From contig NC_092472.1 in NCBI RefSeq assembly GCF_047495875.1, forward strand, positions 2,984,349 through 3,048,348: a stretch of DNA of 64,000 nucleotides, given 5' to 3'. The notes under the pieces were generated by a model that saw only the letters and a list, made by a program, of their open reading frames with translations, had not been told where the DNA came from and did no database searches. Source of the DNA: Pithys albifrons albifrons. Its lineage: Eukaryota; Chordata; Aves; Passeriformes; Thamnophilidae. The translations under genes and the position numbers were made by a program. Positions 54,066 through 64,000 of the stretch are shown piece by piece. Position 1 is the first letter of the stretch, and each line of letters opens with the position of its first letter.

Positions 54066-54689
54066 AAATTAATTCTTATTTTGCTGCTTGGTAGAGTGGC
54101 CTGAGCATGATCTGGTGTGTGGCCTCCATCTCTTTGGCTCAAAGCAGGAGTTAACATGTGGGTCTCATCAGGGTGATGGCTCTGGGATGACCTGGAGACT
54201 CGGGAGCAGAGATGCTCAGAACTAGAGAATTAATCTCTCTGCAATGTGAGTCCTTTCCTGTGAGCAGTGCTGGGATCAGAAGTGATCCTACTGAAGAAGT
54301 GTTTTCTGTGGCTCAGGTAGAGGGAGTTGGATCTTAGCTGCTCTGAGCTAAGACAATTTTAGCTCATTGCTGTGTTTGCAAAGCCTGAGACTGCATCCTA
54401 AAGATGCTTTATTTGTGTGTTTGCAGTGTAAACCTTTTCCTTTTAAAGCTGTGGCCATGCTGGACTGTGCAGGGAAAGAATTATTGATGAAACAAGTGGA
54501 TGTGACGCCTGGGAGGAAGGATACCTATTGTTTTGTCCTGTGATAAAAGGCTGGTGGTGCTGAGTCAGTGTCCAGGGAGGAAGGAAAGCAGGAGGCAGGA
54601 TATGGACTGCAGATGTATCCGTCCCTTAGAGGACAAAAACTCTCTGCTGAACTCCTGACTGTGCCCTCCCCAAGCTCTGCTCTAGTCCA

Positions 54690-54800
54690 ATACTTAAGTT
54701 TATTATTATATTTATTATTATATATTTTTATTATTATAGAATATTTATTTTTGAATTTATATTATATATCAGATTATATATTTGATCTGGTATTTATATT
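54690..54800. repeat. AT-rich low-complexity tract
   Basis: About 110 bases of TTATTA/TATATTT sequence flanked by ordinary composition. A second AT-rich tract of about 80 bases lies at 59525-59605. Confidence 0.8.
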
Positions 54801-55977
54801 CAGCTATAACCTCCTTCTAACATACAGTAACCCCCCAGTATAACCCAGTCCACTCCCTTATCCCAAGCTGCACTGGAGCTGGGCAATCCCTTCTCAGGGT
54901 CTTTTTCACTGTTCAAGCTGTCAGTCTTGAAACGGAGCTTGAAACAGTAAGTCCAAAGAAATCCCTTTTTTTTTCTCTCACTTTGGAAACTGTTAAAGTG
55001 TGTAGAGTGTGTCCCATACCAAAATACTGTAAAAAAGAGGAGGGAGAGCTTTGGTTCTGCTTTAATGTATATTTACGGTGCAGAGCTGTCAGATCTGCCT
55101 GGAAAATCTCTGTGATGAGTTTTGCCCTTGCTCTGATAACACACAGAGCATCCAGGAGGAGGAAGGACCATCTTTCCTGGGAGATCTGCTGCTGAGGGAG
55201 CACTAAGGTATTGCCTGAAGCAGCTAATTATGTTTTGGGGGGACTATTTGCCTGGATCTAAACAGGGGGGATGAGCCACACTCTTAGCAGGGAGGTCAAA
55301 GGGATGTTCAGACAGTACAACTGGAATCCTGGTGACAGTTGCAGGATAGAAACTGCTCCTGCTTAGAGCAAATATTTTAGGAATGTCCTCTATTTTTATG
55401 TATTTTTATTTTTTCAGTGTCTGCTACGAAGTTGAGGGAAAGCTTAAACCAGACAAAAGGACGGATTTTGAATGTGTAGTGGAATATTCTGAACCTTCCA
55501 GTCGACATAGATAAGAGTGACAAATCTGTGGGGAAAAATTGACAATATCCTTTTGCTTTTAGGAAGAAAAGTACTTCAAAGTGGATGTGAGCTATGGCAG
55601 AAGGGATTCCTGGGTCTCAGTAAAGTTTGGAGATAGAGGGGATCTGTTATGTGGGAAAAGACACTTCTGCTGTGGTATGACCATGGAATGTTCCTCTGCA
55701 GCTGGGGGGGTTCTCACAGTGCTGCAGAGATGCTGTTTGCCATCCACAGGGAATTCTGTCATTCTGAGCTTCCTTGACAGCTTTGTGCAAAAGGATCACT
55801 GCTCTGTTCAGTTGTTGTCTAAAAATGTGTTGCCTGACTGCATTCCTGGAGTTTCTGGACTGCCTGGAGCCTGGTGGTTTGCTGGTAGTGCTGTGGGATT
55901 GCCAGGGGGTGCTCTGAGTGTCTGGGAGTTGCAGTGGTGTGGTGGACTTTGAGGAGTCAGGGCTGTACTGTGAAATC

Positions 55978-56262
55978 TTAGAATCACAGAATCATTTAGG
56001 TTGGAAAAGCCCTCCAATATCACCAAGTCCACCCTGTGCCCAATCCCCACCTCATCACCCAGCCCAGAGCACTGAGTGACACGTCCAGTCATTCCTTGAA
56101 CACGTCCAGGGATTGGGGCTCCACCACCCCCTTGGGCAGCCCCTTCCAATGCCTGACCTCCCCTTCCATGGAGAAATTCCTCCTGATGTCCAACCTGAAC
56201 CTCTCCTGGTGCTCCTTGAGGCTGTTTCCCCTTGTCTATCCTTTGCACAGGAGGTGTAAGTG
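55978..56262 (-). repeat. CR1 copy, inverted
   Basis: 'cttagaatcacagaatcatttaggttggaaaagccctccaatatcaccaagtcc...cagtcattccttgaacacgtccaggg...gaggctgtttccccttgtc'. Different subfamily from the tails around it. Confidence 0.88.
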
Positions 56263-56652
56263 TCACCCAGGTATTGAGCAGGTTGGGCTGGGTTCATCTC
56301 AGCATCCTGATCTGGTGAAACCTTTGAGTGGGGAGGAACCACAGATGAGGTGGAGTGTTGCAGTACTCCATGGTCTGACACTTACTCTGGTGTTTTCCAC
56401 CTGATGTTTGGTTTATGTCCTTTGACTTCTGGGTTTTACAGCCTAAAGAATGCCAAGATACAGTGTGAGAAGCAGCAAAGGATGTACTCAAACCAGAGGA
56501 TCTCTGTGCAGTCCTGGGGTAGTGCTTCCTGTTTACTCACCAGAATGCAACTTGGTAGCAACTACACAGAGTTTAATAACTTCAGAAAGTGGTTTCTGGT
56601 GAGTAAAACGCATTTGCATCTCAATTCTGAAGTGTTTCCTTCATTGCCCAGA

Positions 56653-56900
56653 TCATAAAATCACAGAATGGATTGGGTTGGAACGGACTTTAAAAATCAT
56701 CCAGTTCCTCTCTCTGCCATGGGCAGGGACACCTTCCACCAGCCCAGGTTGCTCCAAGCCCTGTCCAGCCTGGCCTTGGACACTTCCAGGGATGGGGCAG
56801 CCACAGTTTCACTGAGAAACCTGTGCCAGGGCCTGCCCACCCTCACAGGGAGGAATTTCCTTCTAATATCTAGTTCCAACTCCCCTGCAATGAGCAGACA
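56653..56900 (-). repeat. CR1 tail, inverted
   Basis: 'aaatcacagaatggattgggttggaacgg...ccatgggcagggacaccttccaccagcccaggttgctcc...ctcacagggaggaatttcc'. Confidence 0.9.
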
Positions 56901-57214
56901 TATCTTCTATTAGACCAGATTTCTCAGAGCCCTGTTGCTCAGCTCTGCCATGCTCCTCACCCTCCCCCTTCCAAAGGGGGATTTTAACCACTTCTGGGTG
57001 TTTTTTCCTGCTCCCACCCCTCCTGCAGCCTCATAGCAGCTGTTTCTCCTGTCCTGCAGAAGCTGCCATGGAGAATCAGGAGCAGCATGAAACATGATCT
57101 GCTGTGTGAAGCTGGTGAGGGAGGAGGCAGAGGAGAAGCACCGGGAGTGAGAGCAGCAGGAAACAGACACAAATGCAGAGAATGGGATGCAACTGGGTGT
57201 TTGGGGCAGCAAAA

Positions 57215-59900
57215 GTTTTGGGCTGGATGCAAAGCCCTAAAAGTAACATGTGCAGAGAACTAGAGATGAAGAGAGAAATGCTCTGGAGCTGTATTCCTAG
57301 GGATGGAGACTTGGGACAGCACAAGTCATACTACAATTCACTGAGAGTGTAAGTCCTGAGAGCAGCAGGTTTGCCTGTGGAATTTTATGTTTAGCTGAGG
57401 GACACCTCAAAGTAAACCCATCTTCAGCAAACCCTGCTGAAGTACAGAAACATTCTTAAGCCTGAGGGCCTTCCTGAGAGGTTTTTTGGCTGTATAAAAT
57501 GCAGCATTTTGCATAACACACCAAAGCCTTTTCACCCATTCAATGCTGTATTCCTGCACTCCATCTCCTCCCTTGATTTCTTGGGAGGCTCAGTGGGTTA
57601 TTAGCACCAGAGTTCTTCTCCCCCTTCCCAAGCTGTGATGCTGTGCCAGACTCCTCTAGTCCAACCACATACGTTTCAGATTTCTTTGCAAATGTGTTTT
57701 AAAAGGGAGGAGGGGAGGTCATAAATATTCTTAGGAGCTTTCCCAGCACTGTAGCCTGAACCTGGGAGTACCTAAACGAGCAGAATGGCCTTTGTAGGAT
57801 TGGCTCTGTGGGATAGCCTTGTGATGACTGTGCAGCCCCAGGTTCCTCATTCATCACCCTGATTGTGCCCTTGCCTCTGAGTGAGTAAATCCTACATTAG
57901 CAGGTACTCCTGCACCAAAGCTGTGCTGCTTTTGGGGAGCAGAAGAACCTGATATCCCTCCTGGCACCACCCATGTTGTCCACTTTCCTTCCCATTTCCA
58001 GACTTGCTCAGGGACATGGATGTAGATCAAACCCCGTCACTTAGTAATAAAAAAGTAATTTCCTTCAACTTTTTGCAACATTACCCATTAAATTAAGAAT
58101 TTTAATGAGTAAGTTTGGAAGCCTCCTGAGCCTGTAGCTACTACAGGCACAGACCTGTAACAAGAGACCAGTGACCCATCCCAGCAGTTGTGATTGGTCT
58201 GAATTCAACCTTCTGCTTGGTCCAGGAGGTTAATGTGACTCTGCATGTCCAGTGCTGTCCCCACAGCATGGGCCTTCTCCCTTTGCCTGCTCTCTGCTAC
58301 CAGATGCATTCTTTGCTTCCAACATATGGACTCAATTACTGTCCCTCTCCCTTGATTTCCTGCCTCTTTGGGTTTCCTGAAACGCATCCCCTCCTCCTGG
58401 CAGCTTCAACTCCCACAGCGAGATGCTTTGTGTGCTCTCACATTCCTCTCTCCCTCCCTCCTGCTGCTTTGCTGCTTCTGACAAGGGGGTCCTGATCCAG
58501 AGCACGCACAGATAAGGCTGCAGACGCCCACGTTGCTGTCGCTGAGCCCAGGAACCCCAAGGGCTTGGCTTTCCACAGCAAGAATAAATTCCTGCCCAGT
58601 GTCTGGCAGGGCTGTGTCCCAGCTCCCCTGGACAGAGGTCCCCACCCTGCTCAGCATCCATCCTACATCACCCTGTAGCTTTTAACCAACTGCTTTATTT
58701 GCAAGACACAGGCCTCTGGTTTTTTCCCATTCCCTTCTGAGACCAGGGGCTTTCCAAGCCTCTGTGCTTTGAAAGGAGCATCAGACTGCTCTGGATTTCC
58801 CCTGGGTGATCTTTGGCATCTTTCCTGGGCATTTACCCCTGCAGAAAAGCTGAGTGCCCGTGGCTTCTGCCTTTAAAATCTTTGAAGGAGGGGAGAGGGA
58901 GCCCTGTCTTCTCCATTAGAGGTTCTCTCAGCCCATTCTTGCTGCTTATGGGGAGCCCCCAGGCACTGCAGCATGGGGGTGCTGGAAAGCTTAAGGAGTC
59001 TGAGCTTAATCAGGGGGCAGGGGGAGGTGGAAATGGTTAAATCACACAAATGAGCCAGTTAATGATTTCCATCCCCTTGCTGGCATGTTTCAGGTTTTGG
59101 AAGGGGGTCTGGCCAGCAGCTGTGCCAGCATTTGTAGCTCAAAAAGAGCATATTCTTTCTGTGTCAGCTTTCATCCATGGCCCCTTTGGATTCCCCTGGA
59201 TCCTGCAGATGTCAGAGTTTCCAGGGCTCCTGCTGCTGGAAGTCTCTGTGTCTTTTCCCTCCCATAGCCAGGGATGGAGTTAGGTGGGGAGGGGGGTGAA
59301 AAAGACACTACTTACTCCCTGCTTGCTTCCTGTCCATGCTTCCCTAAGCAGAGGAGAGGCTTTTTCCCAGAATACAAATGACTCGGCAGCATTTGAGAAT
59401 AGAAGGAAAAGATGGAAAGCTGCACCTCTGAACCCAGGAGTGCAGGGGAGCAATTTGGGATTCAGCTGGGGGGTAGTGTCTGTATCTGAGCAGTCCTACA
59501 GTCAGGTTCAGCTGCAGAAGCATTATTGTATAATAAGGTTTATATATTGTATATATATGACTTTTATAGATATTATACATGGTATAATGAGGTGTATTAT
59601 AATAAGCCTGGACTCTGTGTCCAGGTTTTCTCTCTAAGGTCACTTAGCCCAAGGAACAGGCACACAGTAATGTGTTGTCCCTGAGCTATTGTCTGAGCTT
59701 CTCTCAAGGATGGTGCCCATTCTCTCCTGGACTGCTTCTCCCATGGAAGCTCCATAGCATCCTCCATAGGATCTCCTGAGTGCCAGTGCCTTGTTTGCCC
59801 AGTAACCAGAGAGCCCTCTGTGTGATACCAGGTCAAACATTGCTGATTTTCCTACCCACAGCAGGAACACGTTGGTTGAGCAATGCCACCAGGAGCATCA
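57215..59900. other. Intergenic, no feature recognised
   Basis: No CR1 tail, exon or RNA gene seen in this stretch apart from the AT-rich tract at 59525-59605. Confidence 0.5.
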
Positions 59901-59904
59901 CTGG

Positions 59905-60010
59905 CACTGGAACAGGCTGCCCAGGGAAGTGGTGGAGTCACCATCCCTGATAATTGGACTTGATGATCATAAAAGTCCTTTCAAACCTTAATGATTCTAT
60001 GATTCTGTGA
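59905..60010 (+). repeat. CR1 terminus
   Basis: 'ggaacaggctgcccagggaagtggtggagtcaccatccctg...ttaatgattctatgattctgtg'. About 105 bases. Confidence 0.88.
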
Positions 60011-60771
60011 TCACCTTAAATGATTAGCACCTCCCTAACTTCCTCTTCACTTATTCCTGGTTACCTTTTCTTATTGCAGGCAGTGGTAGAAGCAAGGAGA
60101 GGGGAAAAAGCCCAGATTTCGCAAATCAAATATAAAGGGTGTTTATAAATCCTTGAGTACATTAAAGCTGGGAGTGAATGAAGCAGAGGTCACAAGGGCA
60201 ATAAGGACTCCACTTACACTTTGCTCAGGGAGGCAGGAACCCTAATTATCCTAATTATCCATGTCACAGCATCCTTCCTCAGCCTTCCAGACCTCTTGTC
60301 TGGCTCAGGATGAGTTCAGCCTAAAGTCCCCATTAGGCTACTGCCCTGTCTCAGCTTCAGAGACCCTTTGCTGACCCCCAGACCCTCCACAGGCAGATGG
60401 GTCAGTGTAAAATACTCAAAAGCTCTACTAGATACCAGTGGCTCCCTGCTGTTGCTCAAACCTGCCCTCAAAACTTTGAGACTCCCCTTGTGGGTGAATT
60501 TGGACTAGTTTCTCTGAGAGGAGAATCTCTGCCAGCCAAACCCACAGTGATGGGTGTTTTGTTTCTCCTAGGAGCCCCCCAAGGCTCTGAGGACTCGAGG
60601 GGTGTACACCTGCACCCTCAATCCTTACAGCCTCCCTTCACTAGCCCAAAAGCCAGGTCTGGTAGCCAGGTTTCATGCTGTCCCCTCAGCATGCTGGTGC
60701 TGACCCTGCTCCCTTGCGCCTTCTTTTTTGGGGTGCCGGCTCTGGGGCCATGGGGGCCGAGCTGGGGGGTG

Positions 60772-60785
60772 CCAGCAGGTGGCAG
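60772..60785 (+). promoter_or_regulatory. CTCF-type motif CCAGCAGGTGGCAG
   Basis: This 14-base match fits the core CTCF consensus (CCASYAGRKGGCRS) at every position. It lies in a GC-rich, CpG-containing island of about 250 bases (60720-60960) that stands out from the surrounding AT-richer intergenic DNA. An insulator or loop anchor between the HDAC3 domain and the next gene cluster is plausible. Confidence 0.5.
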
Positions 60786-60959
60786 CCTGGGCAGGCAGCA
60801 CGAGCAGCCTCTCGCAGATGTTTAATGGGATTTTAGAGCTCTGGGATTCATCCGGAGCTGTTGTCACGGAAACGGAGATTGCGAGAGCACGGGCGCTCGG
60901 CGTTAACCCCCTCGGTGCCGGGGAGGATGTGCAGGGCTGGAGCGATTGGTGCCCAGAGC

Positions 60960-62400
60960 TCCCAACCTCCACCTGGGCTTTGTAGAGACAGTGGGAAAGT
61001 GCTGTTTTATTTAGGATTGCGGGTTTAATTGCCTTTTAGAATCTGCCCCTGAGCTGTTGGAGCATATGGCTTAGTCCTGGTGCTCCAAGGGGGATACTCC
61101 ATTTTCTTCTCCCTGATTTTCTTGCTTTCAAGCTTGGGAGATTCCCACACAAACGAGAAAGGCCAGATGGGTGCGGGTCTCCGAGATTCCCAGCTTGTGG
61201 GAGGAAAATATCCTACTCATGCCAGATCCCACTATATCCCATCCTACTCGGCACCTCTTCGGGGGCCGGGGCTGGACAGGAGAGGGCACCAGAGCTGCGC
61301 TGCCACTGGGGTGGTGGCAGCACATGTGTCACCCCCACACGTGGCTCCCCCCGGGGTGACACCCCTGTTGTCAGGGAGGACAAGCAGCTGCTGCCGGGAT
61401 AATCTCCTTAGTGGCCTGAGCAGCAGCACGGGAGTGAAAGGGAGATTAGAGGGCAGCAGGGCATTACAGCCCAGGGTGCTCAGTGGAGAGGCATAAGGAG
61501 GCAACTGGGCCAAGCAGAGAGGGAGAAGACCCTGGGGAGATCAGTGGAGCAGCCAGAGAGGCCTCAACTGGCAGCAAATAACCCAACAGCTGGGGGCTCT
61601 GAGGGAGTGAAAGACTTTAGACAGTATGCCCAGAAATCCTTGTGGAGCTGTCCCCCCACTTCTCCTCCCCAGGAGAAAGGTGTTGCTAGGCAGTCTGGGT
61701 CCCAATGCATTCCCTCCCATCCAGAGCGGGGGAGTTGGATGCATCATACCCACAGGGCATGAAAACATTCCCTCAAAGCATATACAGAGTGGAGACTCAC
61801 TGGATTTCACCCCATGGGAGAATAGGATATAGAATATTTATTGTCCTTTTCCATGATATAATAGGGAAAAGATGCTATTTTCTGTAGCAGAGCAGGGGGT
61901 GGGGCTGTTGCTCACAAAGCCTCTGTGAAGGAGTCCAGATCCTGGGCTCTGTTCCCTGTTCCTGCCACATCAGTGTCACGGGGTCCTGTGTTTTCCTTGC
62001 CAGTGGCTAACAGGGCTGGAGTGATGGATGTTTTACAGGAAGCTTTGCAGTGCAGTGGCCTGTCCTGCCAGAGCAGGGGAGCATGGCAGGGTAGTACTGC
62101 TCACCAAGCTGTGCCTCCTCTGTGCTTCTGCCCACAGGGAGCTCATGGGCTGGGAAGGGACGGAAAAAGCAGTACCTACTATTACTGTTTGCTTCCTTCC
62201 TCTCAGCTGTCAAGGAAACTGTGGCATGGGCCACATACCCAGCTGGTATTGCTGTGGTTGCTGACGTGGACTGTCCTTTTAATCCATATCCAAAATAGCT
62301 TCTCCACCCCTCCATTTGTGCTGGCTCACAGAACACCTTCCACGGTGCCATTGTCTGTTCTCCTGCCCAGGGATGTGATTCAGAATGCCAAACTTTTTCT
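60960..62400. other. Intergenic, no feature recognised
   Basis: Ordinary intergenic composition. The frames present lack splice-site structure and recognisable domains. Confidence 0.5.
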
Positions 62401-62401
62401 T

Positions 62402-62705
62402 AAAATCATAAAATCACAAAGTAGCTTGGACTAAAAGGAACCTTTAAAGGTTGTCTGGTTCCCACCCCCTGCCATGGGCAGGGACATCTTCCACTATCCC
62501 AGGTTGCTCCAAGCCCCATCCAACCTGGCCTGGAACACTTCCAGGGATGGGGCAGCCACAGTTTCTCTGGGCAATCTGTGCCAGGGCCTCACCACCCTCA
62601 CAGGAAAGAATTTCTTCCCTCTATCTAGTCTGAATCTCCCTTCTTTTAATTTAAAGCTGCAAGCCCTTGTCCTATTACTACAGGTCCTACTAAATAGTGT
62701 TCCGG
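62402..62705 (-). repeat. CR1 tail, inverted
   Basis: 'aaaatcataaaatcacaaagtagcttgg...ccatgggcagggacatcttccactatcccaggttgctcc...cttgtcctattactacaggtcc'. Confidence 0.88.
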
Positions 62706-63127
62706 GCTAAGGAAGTAGAATCCCAGTGTGAAGTGATGTTAAAGCAGCTCTTGTGCTGCTGAAAGTGGTCTCTGCATGGGAGATTCTGGGTAGGGGGCAT
62801 GTGATGTGCTCAGGGTGGGAAAGAAAGCAGAGGAAAACAGGACCCTAAGTAGGAGTGAGGACACATGGTGCCAAATCTGTGCCACACAAGTAGCTGCAAG
62901 CTGGTGACCAGGGCAAAAAGGGCAGGAGGGAAGATCTCTAAGCTAAGTAATTGGAAAAAGAAAACCAGAGTAGATAATTGGAAGAGGTGAAGGTACAACT
63001 TTTCTCTCTCACATACAGGAGGAGGGTCAGGAGAACTCTGGAGAGAAATCTCCAACTCATTTTACACAACCTACAGTGGCAGTGGGATGCTTGATCATCT
63101 TTTACATGCAGAAAAGGGCAGGGATTT

Positions 63128-63580
63128 AAAATAACGTTGAGATGCTGGAGCATGTCCAGAGAAAGGAACAGAGTTGGGGAAGGGTCTGGAGCACCAGGAG
63201 CAACTGAGGGAGATGGGGGTGCTCAGCCTGGAGAAAAGGGGGCTCAGAGGGGACCCTATCACTCTCTACAACTCCCTGAGAGAAGGGTGAAACCAGGTGG
63301 GGGTCAGACTCTGCTCACAGGTAACAAGGGACAGGACAAGAGGAAACAGCTTCAAGTTGTGCCAGGGGAGGTTCAGGTTGGATATTAGGGGATATTTGTT
63401 TACTGAAAGGGTAGTCAAGCCCTGGCATGGTCTGCTCAGGGTAGTGATGGAGACACCATCCCTGGAAGTGTTAAAAAGCCGTGTGGGAACATAGTTTAGT
63501 GGTGGCCTTGGCAGTGCTGAGTTAATGGTTGGACTCAATGATCTCAGGGGTTTTTTCCAACCTAAACAATTCTGTGATTG
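63128..63580 (+). repeat. CR1 tail
   Basis: 'ttgagatgctggagcatgtccagagaaaggaacagag...gggtgctcagcctggagaaaaggggg...ctctacaactccctgag...caacctaaacaattctgtgattg'. The most 5'-extended sense copy here. Confidence 0.9.
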
Positions 63581-64000
63581 TAACAAGCTGTTCTGCCTTT
63601 TGGCACTCAGTGGAGTGCAAGGCCAATCTATGGTTAGCATAGCCTTGTTGCCCCCTCAGACCCTCACCAGCTTGGCCTCTGTGTGGCAGGTATGTCTTGG
63701 TGCTGTGACATGCAGGGTGTCCGTGTCCCTCCTGCAGTGTCAGGATTGATGTCCATGAGCAGCAGCAGCCCAAAACCTGTATGACCCTGTGCTCCTGCAC
63801 AGCACCTCACCTGTTGGTGACAGCATGCCCCTGACCCTCTGACATCTCCCTGACTTGATTTCATCCCTCTGGCCCTTTTCCAGAGAAGCACTGTTTGTTC
63901 TGACCATGGGAAGCTCTTCTGCTGTAATCAAAACCCTGAGTGGACACTCTCCACCGTTGCAGCCATTCCAGACACAACTTCCCTTGGAGGTGGAGGGTTT

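Noticed and set aside
55581..55952. Frame of 123 codons after a TTTTAG acceptor-like site
   Set aside because: Starts KVDVSYGRRD but soon turns to Cys/Leu-rich non-domain text; no paired donor or homologue recognised.

Overview
The window is vertebrate nuclear DNA, almost certainly from a bird. It carries about thirty truncated CR1 (chicken-repeat-1) retroposon tails. Their 3' ends read 'ccaacccaaaccattctatgattct' style in either orientation, which is the hallmark of avian genomes. It also shows conserved gene order around HDAC3. I infer Neoaves, perhaps a passerine, but the sequence alone does not settle the order.

Layout. Bases 1-1490 hold the last five coding exons of FCHSD1 on the + strand: the end of the first SH3 domain, the second SH3 domain and a proline-rich tail. 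Its 3' end meets the 3' end of RELL2 (- strand, bases about 1480-12650) tail to tail. RELL2 has six coding exons predicting 368 residues, plus a non-coding first exon in a GC-rich promoter near 12.3-12.7 kb. About 5 kb of intergenic DNA follows, including an 18-G run and a 0.9 kb E-box-rich minisatellite. Then comes HDAC3 (+ strand, coding 17948-33584), whose 15 coding exons give exactly 428 residues with every catalytic and inositol-phosphate-binding residue in place. Its promoter has seven 19-20 bp tandem units, each with a CACGCCC or CCCCGCC box, followed by a TGACGTAA element.

From 34.7 kb to 64 kb no intact gene is visible. Just downstream of HDAC3, at 37.4-39.8 kb, three short segments after acceptor-like AG sites resemble successive parts of the coiled coil of the formin DIAPH1, the neighbour expected by synteny. 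They contain frameshifts and stops, so they look like a decayed relic. The rest is intergenic: CR1 tails, a three-copy tandem array with a unit of about 480 bp (46.3-47.75 kb), AT-rich patches, and a GC-rich island near 60.8 kb with a strong CTCF-type motif.

Functionally the three genes are independent housekeeping or signalling genes: an F-BAR/SH3 membrane-cytoskeleton adaptor, a RELT-family single-pass membrane protein, and the catalytic subunit of the NCoR/SMRT corepressor. Points of interest are the promoter repeats, the G-rich minisatellite right after HDAC3 exon 2, near-identical inverted CR1 tails flanking HDAC3 exon 3, a 38-bp palindrome inside a CR1, and the formin relic.
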